Shown: positions 37,601 through 46,359, counted from the stretch's first letter. The stretch is DNA of 64,000 bases from M3007 sp037445225 (GCA_037445225.1 JBBIKW010000001.1:1-64000); one strand, 5' to 3'. Program-made: numbers and translations. Notes: a model not told the origin generated them from the letters alone.

Positions 37601-40600
37601 TTACATGTTGCGACGGTATTGCCCGCCCACTTGAAAGAGGGCGTGAGTGATTTGCCCTAACGAACACACCTTGACGGCCTCCATCAGCTCGGCAAAGAGG
37701 TTTTGGTTCCGGACGGCCGCCTCCTGCAGGCGCCGTAGCGCCGCCGGCGCCTTGTCGGCATTGGCTCGATGCAGCTGCTGCAGCGTCTGTATCTGAGCCT
37801 CCTTCTCGGCCTCCGTGGCTCGAATGACCTCACCGGGCACAATCGTGGGCGAGCCATCCTTGCTCAAGAAGGTATTTACCCCTATAATGGGCAGCTCGCC
37901 CGTGTGCTTGAGGGTCTCGTAGTACAGGCTCTCCTCTTGAATCTTGCTGCGCTGATACATAGTCTCCATAGCGCCCAAGACGCCCCCGCGCTCCGTGAGC
38001 CGGTCAAACTCGGCCAACACTGCCTCCTCCACTAGGTCCGTCAGCGCTTCGATGATGAACGAGCCCTGCAGCGGGTTTTCGTTTTTGGCTAAGCCCAGCT
38101 CGTGGTTGATGATGAGCTGGATAGCCATGGCGCGGCGCACCGACTCTTCTGTGGGCGTAGTGATGGCCTCGTCGTAGGCGTTGGTGTGCAGCGAGTTGCA
38201 GTTGTCGTAGATGGCGTAAAGGGCCTGCAGCGTGGTGCGGATATCGTTGAAGGCGATTTCCTGGGCGTGTAGGCTGCGCCCAGACGTCTGGATGTGGTAC
38301 TTGAGCATCTGGCTGCGCGGATTGGCGCCGTATTTGAAGCGCATTGCCTTGGCCCAAATGCGGCGCGCCACGCGGCCAATCACGGCATACTCTGGGTCTA
38401 AACCGTTGGAAAAGAAGAACGACAGGTTGGGCGCAAAGTCGTTGACGTTCATCCCTCGTGAGAGATAGTACTCTACGTAGGTGAAGCCGTTGGCCAACGT
38501 AAAGGCCAACTGAGTAATCGGATTGGCACCGGCCTCGGCGATGTGGTAGCCGGATATGGATACCGAGTAGAAGTTGCGCACTTTGTGCTCGATGAAGTAC
38601 GCCTGCACGTCGCCCATGAGGCGCAGGCTGAATTCGGTGCTGAAGATGCAGGTGTTCTGCGCCTGGTCCTCTTTCAGGATGTCGGCCTGCACGGTACCGC
38701 GCACCGTGGAGAGGGCGTACGCCTTTATCTTCTGATACACGTCGGCCGACAGCACTTCGTCGCCGGTGACGCCCAACAACAGCAGGCCCAGCCCGTTGTG
38801 CCCTTGTGGCAACGCCGGAGCGTTGTAGCGCGGGCGGGGCAACCCTCGGTCGTCGTACTTTTCCTTGAGTTTGGCTTCTACCACATGCTCTAAGCCGTGC
38901 TCGCGGATATATTTTTCGCACTGCTGGTCTATGGCAGCATTCATAAAGAAGGCGGCAATGGTAGCAGCCGGACCGTTTATGGTCATCGAAACGGAAGTCT
39001 TGGGGTCGCACAAGTCAAAGCCAGAATACAGCTTCTTAGCGTCGTCTAAAGAGCAGACGGAAACCCCTGAGTTGCCCACCTTGCCGTAGATGTCGGGGCG
39101 ATAGGCCGGGTCTTCGCCGTACAGCGTTACGGAGTCGAAGGCCGTGCTCAGGCGGGCGGCGGGCAGGCCATAGGACAGGTAGTGGAAGCGCTTGTTGGTG
39201 CGCTCGGGCCCACCTTCTCCGGCAAACATGCGCGTAGGATCTTCGCTTTCGCGTTTGAAGGGGAACACGCCGGCGGTGTAGGGGAACTCGCCCGGGACGT
39301 TTTCCTGGAGGCGCCAGCGCAAAATCTCGCCCCAGTCCTTGAAGCGCGGAAAGGCGACTCGCGGAATGCGCGTGCCCGATAGGCTCTTGTGATGCGTCTT
39401 CACTTGTACTTCGCGATCGCGCACCGCATACGTATACGTGTCGGCAGCGTAGCGCTCCTTTTGCACCTCATGCTTCTCCAAAATGCGCTTGCAGCGCCAG
39501 TCGAGCTGGGCCTCTAGGGCGCTATATTGTCTTTGCAGCGCCGCTATGGCCGAGGCCGTCTCCGCATCGCTACCCTTGCTCTCTAACCACTCGATGGCGC
39601 ATTTTAGCCCCCACAGTCGGCGGGCAATCGCCACCTGTTGCTCCACGTCGCGGTCGTACTTGCGCACCGTCTCGGCAATTTCCGAGAGATAGCGCGTGCG
39701 GCTGGGCGGGATGATGTAGACCTTTTCGGACATCTCTTCGGGCGTCTCAAAGTGCGACACCAAGCTCGCTCGACATTTCTCGTTGAGCAGGTCGATGAGT
39801 TTGCGGTAGAGCTGATTGACGCCCGGATCGTTGAACTGGCTGGCGATGCAGCCAAAGACGGGCATCTGATCGACGGGCGTGTTCCAAGCGCCGCGGTTGC
39901 GCTGCACTTGCTTGCGCACATCGCGCAGAGCGTCCAAGGCGCCGCGCTTGTCGAACTTGTTGATGGCAATGAGGTCGGCAAAATCCAGCATGTCGATCTT
40001 TTCCAGCTGGGTAGCGGCCCCAAATTCGGGCGTCATGACGTAGAGCGACAGGTCGCTGTGGTCCACGATCTCTGTGTCGCTTTGCCCGATGCCGCTGGTT
40101 TCCAACAGGATGAGGTCGAAGCCGGCGGCTTTGAGCACATCCACCGCGTCGTGCACGTAGCGCGATAGCGCCAGGTTGGACTGCCGCGTGGCTAACGAGC
40201 GCATGTACACCCGCGGGTTGTGGATGGCGTTCATGCGGATGCGATCGCCCAGCAGCGCACCGCCCGTCTTGCGCTTCGACGGATCCACCGAGATGATGCC
40301 GATAGTCTTGTCGGGAAAATCGAGCAAGAAGCGCCGCACCAACTCATCTACCAACGAGGACTTGCCCGCTCCACCCGTGCCGGTAACGCCCAATACGGGA
40401 GGCGGATGGTCGAAGCGCAGCGCCGGCCGAACGGCTTGCTCGAACAGTGCCGGATGGTTTTCGGCAATCGAAATCAGGCGCGCGATGGCTTGTGGATCGC
40501 GTTGCCCGAGGCGCTGCAACTCGCCGTTGAGCGTATCGCCTACGGGAAAATCGCATTTTTGCAACACGTCGTTGATCATCCCCTGCAGCCCCATAGCGCG

Positions 40601-40981
40601 GCCATCGTCGGGATGGTAGATGCGCGCGATGCCGTAAGCGTGCAGCTCCTCGATCTCCGAGGGCAGAATGGTGCCGCCCCCACCGCCAAATATCTTGATG
40701 TGCCCGGCTCCGCGCTCGCGCAACAGGTCGTACATGTACTTGAAAAATTCCATGTGCCCGCCCTGATAACTCGTAACAGCGATGCCCTGCACATCTTCCT
40801 GAATGGCGCATTCGACGATCTCCTGCACCGAGCGGTTGTGCCCCAAGTGAATGATTTCGGCGCCGCTGGCTTGCATGATGCGCCGCATGATGTTGATGGC
40901 GGCGTCGTGTCCGTCGAAAAGACTGGCCGCCGTCACAATGCGGATGTGGTGCTTGGGCTGATATACGGCCGGATTTTTCAT
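37601..40981 (-). CDS. icmF: Fused acyl-CoA mutase IcmF (B12 domain, MeaB-like GTPase, mutase)
   Basis: 1126 residues in the domain order of IcmF. The N-terminal cobalamin-binding domain (about 10-145) has the lower-ligand motif DGHDAA and FGGGGGTILPSEIEEL. The G-protein chaperone domain (about 195-420) has the P-loop GTGGAGKSSLVDEL and NKFD. The mutase barrel (about 550-1120) has SISGYHIAEAGANP and FTYVEYYLSRGMNVNDF. IcmF interconverts isobutyryl-CoA and n-butyryl-CoA with adenosylcobalamin, and some members act on pivalyl- or isovaleryl-CoA; substrate choice cannot be settled by eye. It would join branched-chain breakdown with the nearby beta-oxidation genes. No B12 riboswitch fits in the 150-base upstream region. 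Confidence 0.92.
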   Translation of the reverse strand: MKNPAVYQPKHHIRIVTAASLFDGHDAAINIMRRIMQASGAEIIHLGHNRSVQEIVECAIQEDVQGIAVTSYQGGHMEFFKYMYDLLRERGAGHIKIFGGGGGTILPSEIEELHAYGIARIYHPDDGRAMGLQGMINDVLQKCDFPVGDTLNGELQRLGQRDPQAIARLISIAENHPALFEQAVRPALRFDHPPPVLGVTGTGGAGKSSLVDELVRRFLLDFPDKTIGIISVDPSKRKTGGALLGDRIRMNAIHNPRVYMRSLATRQSNLALSRYVHDAVDVLKAAGFDLILLETSGIGQSDTEIVDHSDLSLYVMTPEFGAATQLEKIDMLDFADLIAINKFDKRGALDALRDVRKQVQRNRGAWNTPVDQMPVFGCIASQFNDPGVNQLYRKLIDLLNEKCRASLVSHFETPEEMSEKVYIIPPSRTRYLSEIAETVRKYDRDVEQQVAIARRLWGLKCAIEWLESKGSDAETASAIAALQRQYSALEAQLDWRCKRILEKHEVQKERYAADTYTYAVRDREVQVKTHHKSLSGTRIPRVAFPRFKDWGEILRWRLQENVPGEFPYTAGVFPFKRESEDPTRMFAGEGGPERTNKRFHYLSYGLPAARLSTAFDSVTLYGEDPAYRPDIYGKVGNSGVSVCSLDDAKKLYSGFDLCDPKTSVSMTINGPAATIAAFFMNAAIDQQCEKYIREHGLEHVVEAKLKEKYDDRGLPRPRYNAPALPQGHNGLGLLLLGVTGDEVLSADVYQKIKAYALSTVRGTVQADILKEDQAQNTCIFSTEFSLRLMGDVQAYFIEHKVRNFYSVSISGYHIAEAGANPITQLAFTLANGFTYVEYYLSRGMNVNDFAPNLSFFFSNGLDPEYAVIGRVARRIWAKAMRFKYGANPRSQMLKYHIQTSGRSLHAQEIAFNDIRTTLQALYAIYDNCNSLHTNAYDEAITTPTEESVRRAMAIQLIINHELGLAKNENPLQGSFIIEALTDLVEEAVLAEFDRLTERGGVLGAMETMYQRSKIQEESLYYETLKHTGELPIIGVNTFLSKDGSPTIVPGEVIRATEAEKEAQIQTLQQLHRANADKAPAALRRLQEAAVRNQNLFAELMEAVKVCSLGQITHALFQVGGQYRRNM

Positions 40982-41009
40982 AGTTCTTGGTCAACGCCCT
41001 AGAGTGGGG

Positions 41010-41017
41010 CAAAGGTA
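41010..41017 (-). promoter_or_regulatory. -7 promoter element of icmF
   Basis: TACCTTTG on the minus strand lies 28 bases before the ATG at 40981. A -33 TTG at the right distance is not evident. Confidence 0.45.
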
Positions 41018-41106
41018 AGCACTTAGTCGCTGAGGCGCGGCTAAAATTGGCTAAGCGCCGTTATCCATTTGTATAAAAAATTTTTTAGCCCAAACTAAAA
41101 CTTGAG

Positions 41107-41114
41107 TATTTTTG
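41107..41114 (+). promoter_or_regulatory. -7 promoter element of the metal operon
   Basis: TATTTTTG matches TAnnTTTG and ends 19 bases before the ATG at 41134. The AT-rich stretch 41070-41100 just upstream fits a promoter. The icmF promoter lies about 90 bases away on the other strand. Confidence 0.45.
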
Positions 41115-41133
41115 CGTCGAAATTTTTGCGTCC

Positions 41134-41808
41134 ATGTACACCTCGTCGGAAGAGAACTGCCTGAAAGCCATTCTGAAGTTGTCGAAGAAGGAGGAGGGCC
41201 CGGTGAGCACAGGAGCGCTGGCTGCGGAGATGCAGATGACGGCGCCCTCGGTGACGGACATGTTGCGGCGGCTTTCAGAGAAGCGGCTAGCTACCTACGA
41301 AAAGTACTACGGCGTGCAGCTGACCGAAGAGGGGCTGCGCGTGGCCACCAATTTAGTGCGCCGGCATCGGCTGTGGGAGGTATTTCTGACCCAGCAACTG
41401 GGTTTTCAATGGGACGAGGTGCACGAGATGGCGGAACAGTTGGAACACATTCCACATCCGGAGCTCATCGAGCGCTTAGATGCCTTCTTGGGCTATCCGC
41501 AATTTGACCCGCACGGCGACCCTATCCCCAACGCCCAGGGGCAATGGCCCTCGCGCCCGGAGCAGCTGCTCAGCAGCGTGGCGTCGGGGCAGCGCGTCCG
41601 CGTGGTAGGGGTCAACGACCACAGTGCGGCCTTTTTGCAGTACTTAGACCGCTTAGGCATCGGCTTAGGAGCGCAGATGGAAGTAGTGGAATGCATTGCC
41701 TTTGACCTTTCCGTGCGGGTGCGTTTGCTCGAACAGGGCCGCGAGCTGATGCTCAGCGAGAAAGCGGCGCGCGGGCTTTTTGTAGAACCCCTATCCAGTG
41801 GATGCTAA
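41134..41808 (+). CDS. DtxR/MntR-family metal-dependent repressor with FeoA domain
   Basis: 224 residues. The winged helix (about 5-65; STGALAAEMQMTAPSVTDMLRRLSEK) is followed by the metal-binding dimer domain with HRLWEVFLTQQLGF, WDEVHEMAEQLEH and FDPHGDPIP. A C-terminal FeoA/SH3-like domain (about 145-220) completes it. In iron-sensing DtxR the residue before PHG is Cys; here it is Asp, as in manganese-sensing members. Together with the downstream Nramp gene this suggests manganese-responsive repression. It is first of three genes, 18 bases before the transporter, so it probably controls its own operon. I did not find a clear inverted-repeat operator by eye. Confidence 0.92.
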   Translation: MYTSSEENCLKAILKLSKKEEGPVSTGALAAEMQMTAPSVTDMLRRLSEKRLATYEKYYGVQLTEEGLRVATNLVRRHRLWEVFLTQQLGFQWDEVHEMAEQLEHIPHPELIERLDAFLGYPQFDPHGDPIPNAQGQWPSRPEQLLSSVASGQRVRVVGVNDHSAAFLQYLDRLGIGLGAQMEVVECIAFDLSVRVRLLEQGRELMLSEKAARGLFVEPLSSGC

Positions 41809-41826
41809 AAAAAAACCGTCGTTTCG

Positions 41827-43710
41827 ATGAATCGCACACCGGCAGATCGCTCGCTTTCCGAGGTACACCACACCGTAGATACGAATGTCAAAGGCGGAGC
41901 GCTTCGGCGCCTGTTGGCCTTTGTGGGGCCCGCCTACTTGGTCAGCGTGGGCTATATGGACCCCGGCAACTGGGCCACGGACTTGGCGGGGGGCAGTCGT
42001 TTCGGCTATGCGCTCCTGTGGGTACTGGTGATGTCCAACCTGATGGCGCTGCTGATGCAGAGCCTAAGCGCGCGCCTAGGGGTAGTGGCGGGGCGCGACT
42101 TGGCCCAGGCTTCGCGCGAGCTATATCCGCGCCCGGTCAACCTGTTCAACTACGCATTGGCCGAGATAGCCATCGCCGCCACCGACTTAGCCGAGGTATT
42201 GGGCATGGCCATTGGGCTGCAGCTGCTCTTCGGGCTGCCGCTTGTGTGGGGCGTGACCATCAGCGTGTTGGATGCGTTCTTGCTGCTGTTTCTCATGCAC
42301 TTGGGCATCCGCAAGTTGGAGGCCTTCATCTTGGTGCTCATCAGCATCATCGGCGTAGCCTTTGCCGTGCAGCTGTGGCTGGCCAAGCCCATCGCCGCCG
42401 AGGTGGCCTCCGGATTGGTGCCCTCTATACCCAACAGCGAGGCGCTCTTCATCGCCATAGGCATCATCGGTGCGACGGTGATGCCGCACAACCTGTACCT
42501 GCACTCGGCCTTAGTGCAGACGCGCAGGATAGACCCCTCCGAGCAGGGCGTCCGCCGGGCCATCCGATACAACATCATCGACTCGGCTATTGCTCTCAAC
42601 ATTGCCCTGCTGGTCAATGCTGCTATCCTGATCTTGGCCGCCGCTGTCTTTCACAAACGCGGCTATTCGGGGGTATCGGAGATCCAAGACGCCCATCAAT
42701 TGTTGCACCCCCTCTTAGGCGAGAGCTATGCGCCGGTGCTGTTTGCCGTTGCCCTCATCGCGGCGGGCCAAAGCAGCACCGTGACCGGCACGTTGGCCGG
42801 GCAGATCGTCATGGAGGGCTACCTGCACCTGCGCATTGCGCCGTGGCTGCGCCGCATCCTCACGCGCCTCTTAGCGGTGGTACCCGCCATCATCGCCATC
42901 TCGGTGTTGGGTGAGGAGGCTACGGGCAATTTGCTCGTGCTTAGCCAAGTCATCTTGAGCATGCAGCTGGGCTTTGCTGTCCTGCCTCTGCTGCACTACG
43001 TGAGCAGTCGCCAGCGCATGGGCGCCTTTGCCATCGGCCCCTGGACGCGGCTGGCGGGCTGGGTCAGTGCCGGCATAATTGTCGCCTTGAACGGATGGCT
43101 CCTGTGGGAAACCGTCAGCGACTGGCTCCACGCCCAGCCCGCACCGCCAGCATGGGCGCGCGGGCTCGTCGTCGCCCTCCTGCTCTTCGCCGCGGCGATG
43201 TTGGTCTATATTGCCGCCATGCCCCTACTCCACTCCTCCGCACAGCGCGCCCGCATCGCTCTGCCGCACGGGTCGTTCTCCAAGATCAGCGACGCAGCAC
43301 CTGCCGCTCATCCCCACATCGCTATCGCCTTGGACTTTACCAGTACCGACGCAAAGGCGCTGCACCACGCCCTGCAGCTGGGCGGCCGACAGGCGCACTA
43401 CCTGTTGCTCCACGTCGTCGAAACCGCCGGCGCCTGGGTCATGGGCGAGCAAATCCGCGACATGGAGACGTACGAAGACCAAAGAATACTGGACCAGTAC
43501 GCCCAACAGCTGCGCCAAATGGGCTACCGCTGCGATGTGCTCATCGGATTTGGAAAAGCCCGACAAGAGCTGCCCCGCCTCATCAGCGACCGCCCCGTAA
43601 CCCTGCTGGTGATGGGCGCCCACGGCCACCGCACGCTGAAAGACCTCATCTTTGGCGCCACCATCGATGCCGTCCGGCACGCGGTCAACGTGCCGGTGCT
43701 CATCGTATGA
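41827..43710 (+). CDS. mntH: Nramp divalent-metal transporter fused to a universal stress (USP) domain
   Basis: 627 residues, about 200 more than a normal Nramp. The first 460 residues hold about eleven membrane helices with the metal-site motifs DPGNWATDLAGGS in the first and ATVMPHNLYLHSALVQ in the sixth. Residues about 490-627 form a cytoplasmic USP domain (IAIALDFTSTDAKAL ... GAHGHRTLKDLIFGAT), which has the G-x2-G-x9-G-T pattern of ATP-binding USPs. Nramp proteins import Mn or Fe with protons. The USP part may sense nucleotide or regulate transport, but this is inferred. The gene is second in the operon, and its TGA overlaps a possible ATG of the next frame (ATGA at 43707-43710). Confidence 0.9.
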   Translation: MNRTPADRSLSEVHHTVDTNVKGGALRRLLAFVGPAYLVSVGYMDPGNWATDLAGGSRFGYALLWVLVMSNLMALLMQSLSARLGVVAGRDLAQASRELYPRPVNLFNYALAEIAIAATDLAEVLGMAIGLQLLFGLPLVWGVTISVLDAFLLLFLMHLGIRKLEAFILVLISIIGVAFAVQLWLAKPIAAEVASGLVPSIPNSEALFIAIGIIGATVMPHNLYLHSALVQTRRIDPSEQGVRRAIRYNIIDSAIALNIALLVNAAILILAAAVFHKRGYSGVSEIQDAHQLLHPLLGESYAPVLFAVALIAAGQSSTVTGTLAGQIVMEGYLHLRIAPWLRRILTRLLAVVPAIIAISVLGEEATGNLLVLSQVILSMQLGFAVLPLLHYVSSRQRMGAFAIGPWTRLAGWVSAGIIVALNGWLLWETVSDWLHAQPAPPAWARGLVVALLLFAAAMLVYIAAMPLLHSSAQRARIALPHGSFSKISDAAPAAHPHIAIALDFTSTDAKALHHALQLGGRQAHYLLLHVVETAGAWVMGEQIRDMETYEDQRILDQYAQQLRQMGYRCDVLIGFGKARQELPRLISDRPVTLLVMGAHGHRTLKDLIFGATIDAVRHAVNVPVLIV

Positions 43711-43745
43711 CCTCCCTGGTCGAAAAAAGCACTTCGCCCATATCC

Positions 43746-44096
43746 ATGAGTATTGTACGAGAGTTCAACAACTATCGCGCCCGCCTCAACGAGCGCATCC
43801 TCAGCCACGACAACAAGGTCATCAAGCGGTTTTGGAGCCTCGACCATCAAGCCTACCAAAGTGGCGCCCTCGACGCCAAGACGAAGGAGCTGCTCGGCTT
43901 GGTCGCCTCCATGGTGCTGCGCTGCGACGACTGCATCCGCTACCACTTGGGCAAATGCCACCAACTGGGCGTCACCACCGACGAAGTGTTCGAAGTGTTC
44001 GCTATCGCCAATTTGGTCGGCGGCTCCATCTGCATCCCGCACACCCGCCGCGCCGTCGAATACTGGGACGCGCTGCAACAGCCCGAGCAGGGCTAA
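43746..44096 (+). CDS. Carboxymuconolactone decarboxylase (AhpD-like) family protein
   Basis: 116 residues from the ATG at 43746 (MSIVREFNNYRARLNERIL), where relatives start. An ATG at 43707 that overlaps the mntH stop would add 13 residues and allow translational coupling; either is possible. The signature RCDDCIRYHLGK carries the CxxC and His of AhpD-type redox centres. Small CMD-family proteins often act as thiol peroxidase-type oxidoreductases. Following a manganese regulator and transporter, it may help with oxidative stress, but this rests on position only. Its TAA shares CTAA (44093-44096) with the stop of the convergent DUF4286 gene. Confidence 0.88.
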   Translation: MSIVREFNNYRARLNERILSHDNKVIKRFWSLDHQAYQSGALDAKTKELLGLVASMVLRCDDCIRYHLGKCHQLGVTTDEVFEVFAIANLVGGSICIPHTRRAVEYWDALQQPEQG

Positions 44097-44416
44097 GCGC
44101 CACTCCCCTCTTCGCCCACCACCTCCATGACCGTGCGAAAGGCGACACACCGTTCGGCGTAGCGCTCTTGGTGTTCACGCTGAAGGCGCGGGGCACATTC
44201 GCTCCAATAGCGCTGCAGCTGCTCCATGCTGTCCACCTCGTACTGAATGGTGTAAATCGCTTGATTGGGATCCGCGTGGTTTAACAGGCGGCTCATCCGA
44301 TAGCCGCGAAAGAACCCCGTCGCCAACACGTCGGGCAGGTGTACTTCGCGCATCCAGCGCAGCCAGTCCGCGTGCACCTCCAAATCCACCGTTACCGTGA
44401 CGTTGTACAAAAGCAT
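44093..44416 (-). CDS. DUF4286-family protein
   Basis: 107 residues from the ATG at 44414-44416 (MLLYNVTVTVDLEVHADWLRWM). The sequence fits DUF4286, small Bacteroidota proteins with a ferredoxin-like dimeric alpha/beta-barrel look (HLPDVLATGFF, AIYTIQYEVDSMEQLQRY, ERCVAFRTVMEVV). The function is unknown and no catalytic residues are apparent. The frame could start at 44446, but that lies by the promoter and adds ten residues absent from relatives. It is divergent from nadA. Confidence 0.88.
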   Translation of the reverse strand: MLLYNVTVTVDLEVHADWLRWMREVHLPDVLATGFFRGYRMSRLLNHADPNQAIYTIQYEVDSMEQLQRYWSECAPRLQREHQERYAERCVAFRTVMEVVGEEGSGA

Positions 44417-44443
44417 GCTTGTTTTTTCACCGCAGTTACCGCG

Positions 44444-44472
44444 CAAAAGTACGCGCCACCGACCGCTGCAAA
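44444..44472 (-). promoter_or_regulatory. Promoter of the DUF4286 gene
   Basis: On the minus strand TTTG (44469-44472) is followed after 17 bases by TACTTTTG (44444-44451). The leader to the ATG at 44416 would be about 20 bases. It is a good match to the consensus. Confidence 0.55.
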
Positions 44473-44489
44473 ATCAACTTCTCTTAGCG

Positions 44490-44497
44490 TATTTTTG
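44490..44497 (+). promoter_or_regulatory. -7 promoter element of nadA
   Basis: TATTTTTG matches TAnnTTTG and predicts a leader of about 65 bases to the ATG at 44570. It sits back to back with the DUF4286 promoter. No clear TTG lies 17-21 bases upstream. Confidence 0.45.
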
Positions 44498-44569
44498 TTT
44501 GAACGCAAAATACCTATCGCTGCGCGCTATCCGAAACACTCTCGTTCACCGCTACCTACACGCAACGCT

Positions 44570-45592
44570 ATGACTGCCGATCTTTCCCGCGCCATTCAAA
44601 ACCTCGAGCGCAACGGCTTTCTTGACATAGAAGTGGATCCGGAGATCGACCTCGTCGCCGAAATCCAGCGCCTTAAGCGCGAAAAAAATGCCATCATCTT
44701 GGCCCATTACTACCAAGACTCCGAAATACAGGACGTCGCCGACTTTATCGGCGACTCCTTGGGCCTGTCGCAGAAAGCTGCCCAAACCGATGCCGACATC
44801 ATCGTCTTTGCCGGTGTGCATTTCATGGCTGAAACGGCCAAGATGCTGTCGCCACAAAAAAAGGTGCTGCTGCCCGACCTCAAGGCGGGCTGCTCGTTGG
44901 CCGACTCCTGCCCGCCGCACCTATTCCGGCTTTTCAAGCAAAAATACCCCGACCATATCGTCGTCTCGTACATCAACTGCTCGGCAGAGCTCAAGACCCT
45001 AACCGACATCTGCTGTACCAGCACCAATGCCGCCGCCATCATCGAGAGCATCCCGCGCGAACAGCCCATCATATTCGCGCCCGACAAAAACTTAGGCGCC
45101 TATCTCATCCGAAAAACCGGGCGCGACATGGTGCTGTGGAACGGCTCCTGCATGGTGCACGAAGTCTTTAGCCACGAGCGCATCGTAAAGCTCAAAGCGC
45201 GGCACCCTAACGCTAAATTCATCGCCCATCCCGAATGCGAGCCGCACATCTTGGAGATGGCCGACTACATCGGCAGCACCACCGGCCTGCTCAAGTACAC
45301 CATCAGCGACTCGGCCACTGAATACATCGTCGCCACTGAGCCGGGCATCCTCCACCAAATGCAAAAGGCCAGCCCACACAAGGTGTTCATCCCGGCTCCG
45401 CCGCAAAACAACTGCGCCTGCAACGAATGCCCGCACATGAAGCGCAACACCATGGAAAAGCTCTACCTGTGCATGCAATACGAGCAGCCCGAAATCACCC
45501 TGCCCGACTGGGTCATCGAGCAAGGCGTCCGCTGCATCCACCGCATGCTGGAAATCTCCGAAAAAGCGGGATTGGGGCTGAAAAAAGACTGA
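44570..45592 (+). CDS. nadA: Quinolinate synthase NadA
   Basis: 340 residues from the ATG at 44570 (MTADLSRAIQNLERNGF); the open frame extends further upstream but through the promoter. Family signatures are AIILAHYYQDSEIQDVADFIGDSLGLS (with YQ at the active site), GVHFMAETAKML, LKAGCSLADSC, DICCTSTNA, and CACNECPHMKRNT. These include the Cys ligands of the single [4Fe-4S] cluster. The enzyme condenses iminoaspartate with dihydroxyacetone phosphate to quinolinate in NAD synthesis. Partner genes nadB and nadC are not in the window. It is transcribed alone. Confidence 0.97.
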   Translation: MTADLSRAIQNLERNGFLDIEVDPEIDLVAEIQRLKREKNAIILAHYYQDSEIQDVADFIGDSLGLSQKAAQTDADIIVFAGVHFMAETAKMLSPQKKVLLPDLKAGCSLADSCPPHLFRLFKQKYPDHIVVSYINCSAELKTLTDICCTSTNAAAIIESIPREQPIIFAPDKNLGAYLIRKTGRDMVLWNGSCMVHEVFSHERIVKLKARHPNAKFIAHPECEPHILEMADYIGSTTGLLKYTISDSATEYIVATEPGILHQMQKASPHKVFIPAPPQNNCACNECPHMKRNTMEKLYLCMQYEQPEITLPDWVIEQGVRCIHRMLEISEKAGLGLKKD

Positions 45593-45703
45593 CAGCGGAA
45601 AGGACTTGCCCTAAGCAAAACCAGCGGCCAAAGCCCCCCAACAGCGAGCCGCCCACTCCCAACGGCGCACAGCCGCCGCTCAAAACGGACCGCCCACCGT
45701 ACT

Positions 45704-46285
45704 CTACCTAAGCCGATAGAGAAAGAAGACTCGCCCCGGGCGAGACCAGTTTCCCGCCGCGAAGCACGCGATACGAGCGATTCGGAGTTGTCCCAAAGTC
45801 GCGGGGGTAAGGCGCCCAGGTATCCTGACACTACTCCCACACGTTTCCAGACATATCGCAAAGGCCCAATTCGTTAGCTCGTTTCTCGCCGACGGGGTGC
45901 GTTCTACACTCGGAATTTTCCCCGTACCAACCCACTTCGTTTAAATCATCGCTGCCGGCATAGACGAAGCCCTTGCTCTTGTTTCCGCCGCGCGCGGCGT
46001 ACTCCCACTCGGCCTCGGTGGGCAAGCGGTATCGCTTGCCCGTGCGGGCGTTGAGCCGCTCCAAAACTGTACATCGTCCCATGAGACATTTTCTACCGGA
46101 CATTGATCGCAGCCTTGAAAATGAGCGGGATTTTCGCCCATCACTTCGCGCCAGTCCACTTGCGTCACCTCGTATTTCTCGATGAAAAAATCAGCCACAG
46201 CGACTTCGTGTTGGCTTTCATCGTCATACTTGCCCACTTCTCCCAAAGGGCTGCCCATGGTAAACCGCCTGCCCAAAATACCCAC
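45704..46285 (-). pseudogene. Decayed formylglycine-generating-enzyme-like (FGE-sulfatase domain) gene
   Basis: Pieces of a SUMF1/FGE-type domain can be joined in order: RFTMGSPLGEVGKYDDESQHEV, IEKYEVTQVDWREVMGENP, CPVENVSWDDVQF, then LERLNARTGKRYRLPTEAEW, GLCDMSGNVWE, CQDTWAPYP and SYRVLRGG, ending in YRLR. Three lesions break it: a lost base in the AAAA tract at 46063-46066, TAG at 45831-45833 where Trp is expected (NVWE-stop-CQD), and an extra base in the TTT tract at 45750-45752. The 5' end stops at a palindromic repeat at 46289, so the start may also be missing. Related genes in the phylum are T9SS or gliding partners and modification enzymes; the lost function is unknown. Confidence 0.85.
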
Positions 46286-46288
46286 CCC

Positions 46289-46313
46289 GGCCTCGGAGAG
46301 GCCTAACCTTTAT
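46289..46313 (+). repeat. Short palindromic element, copy A
   Basis: GGCCTCGGAGAGGCC (46289-46303) forms a six-base-pair stem with a GGA loop and is followed by TAACCTTTAT. It has the same plan as copies at 46360-46387 (opposite strand) and 60369-60395. It directly abuts the truncated end of the FGE-like pseudogene. Confidence 0.6.
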
Positions 46314-46359
46314 CCCTGTAACGGGCCGGAAAACAATATCCGACGCCTCCCCTTTGGAA

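Noticed and set aside
40982..41133. Cobalamin riboswitch before icmF
   Set aside because: The space is only about 150 bases shared by two divergent promoters, and no B12-box-like sequence was seen.
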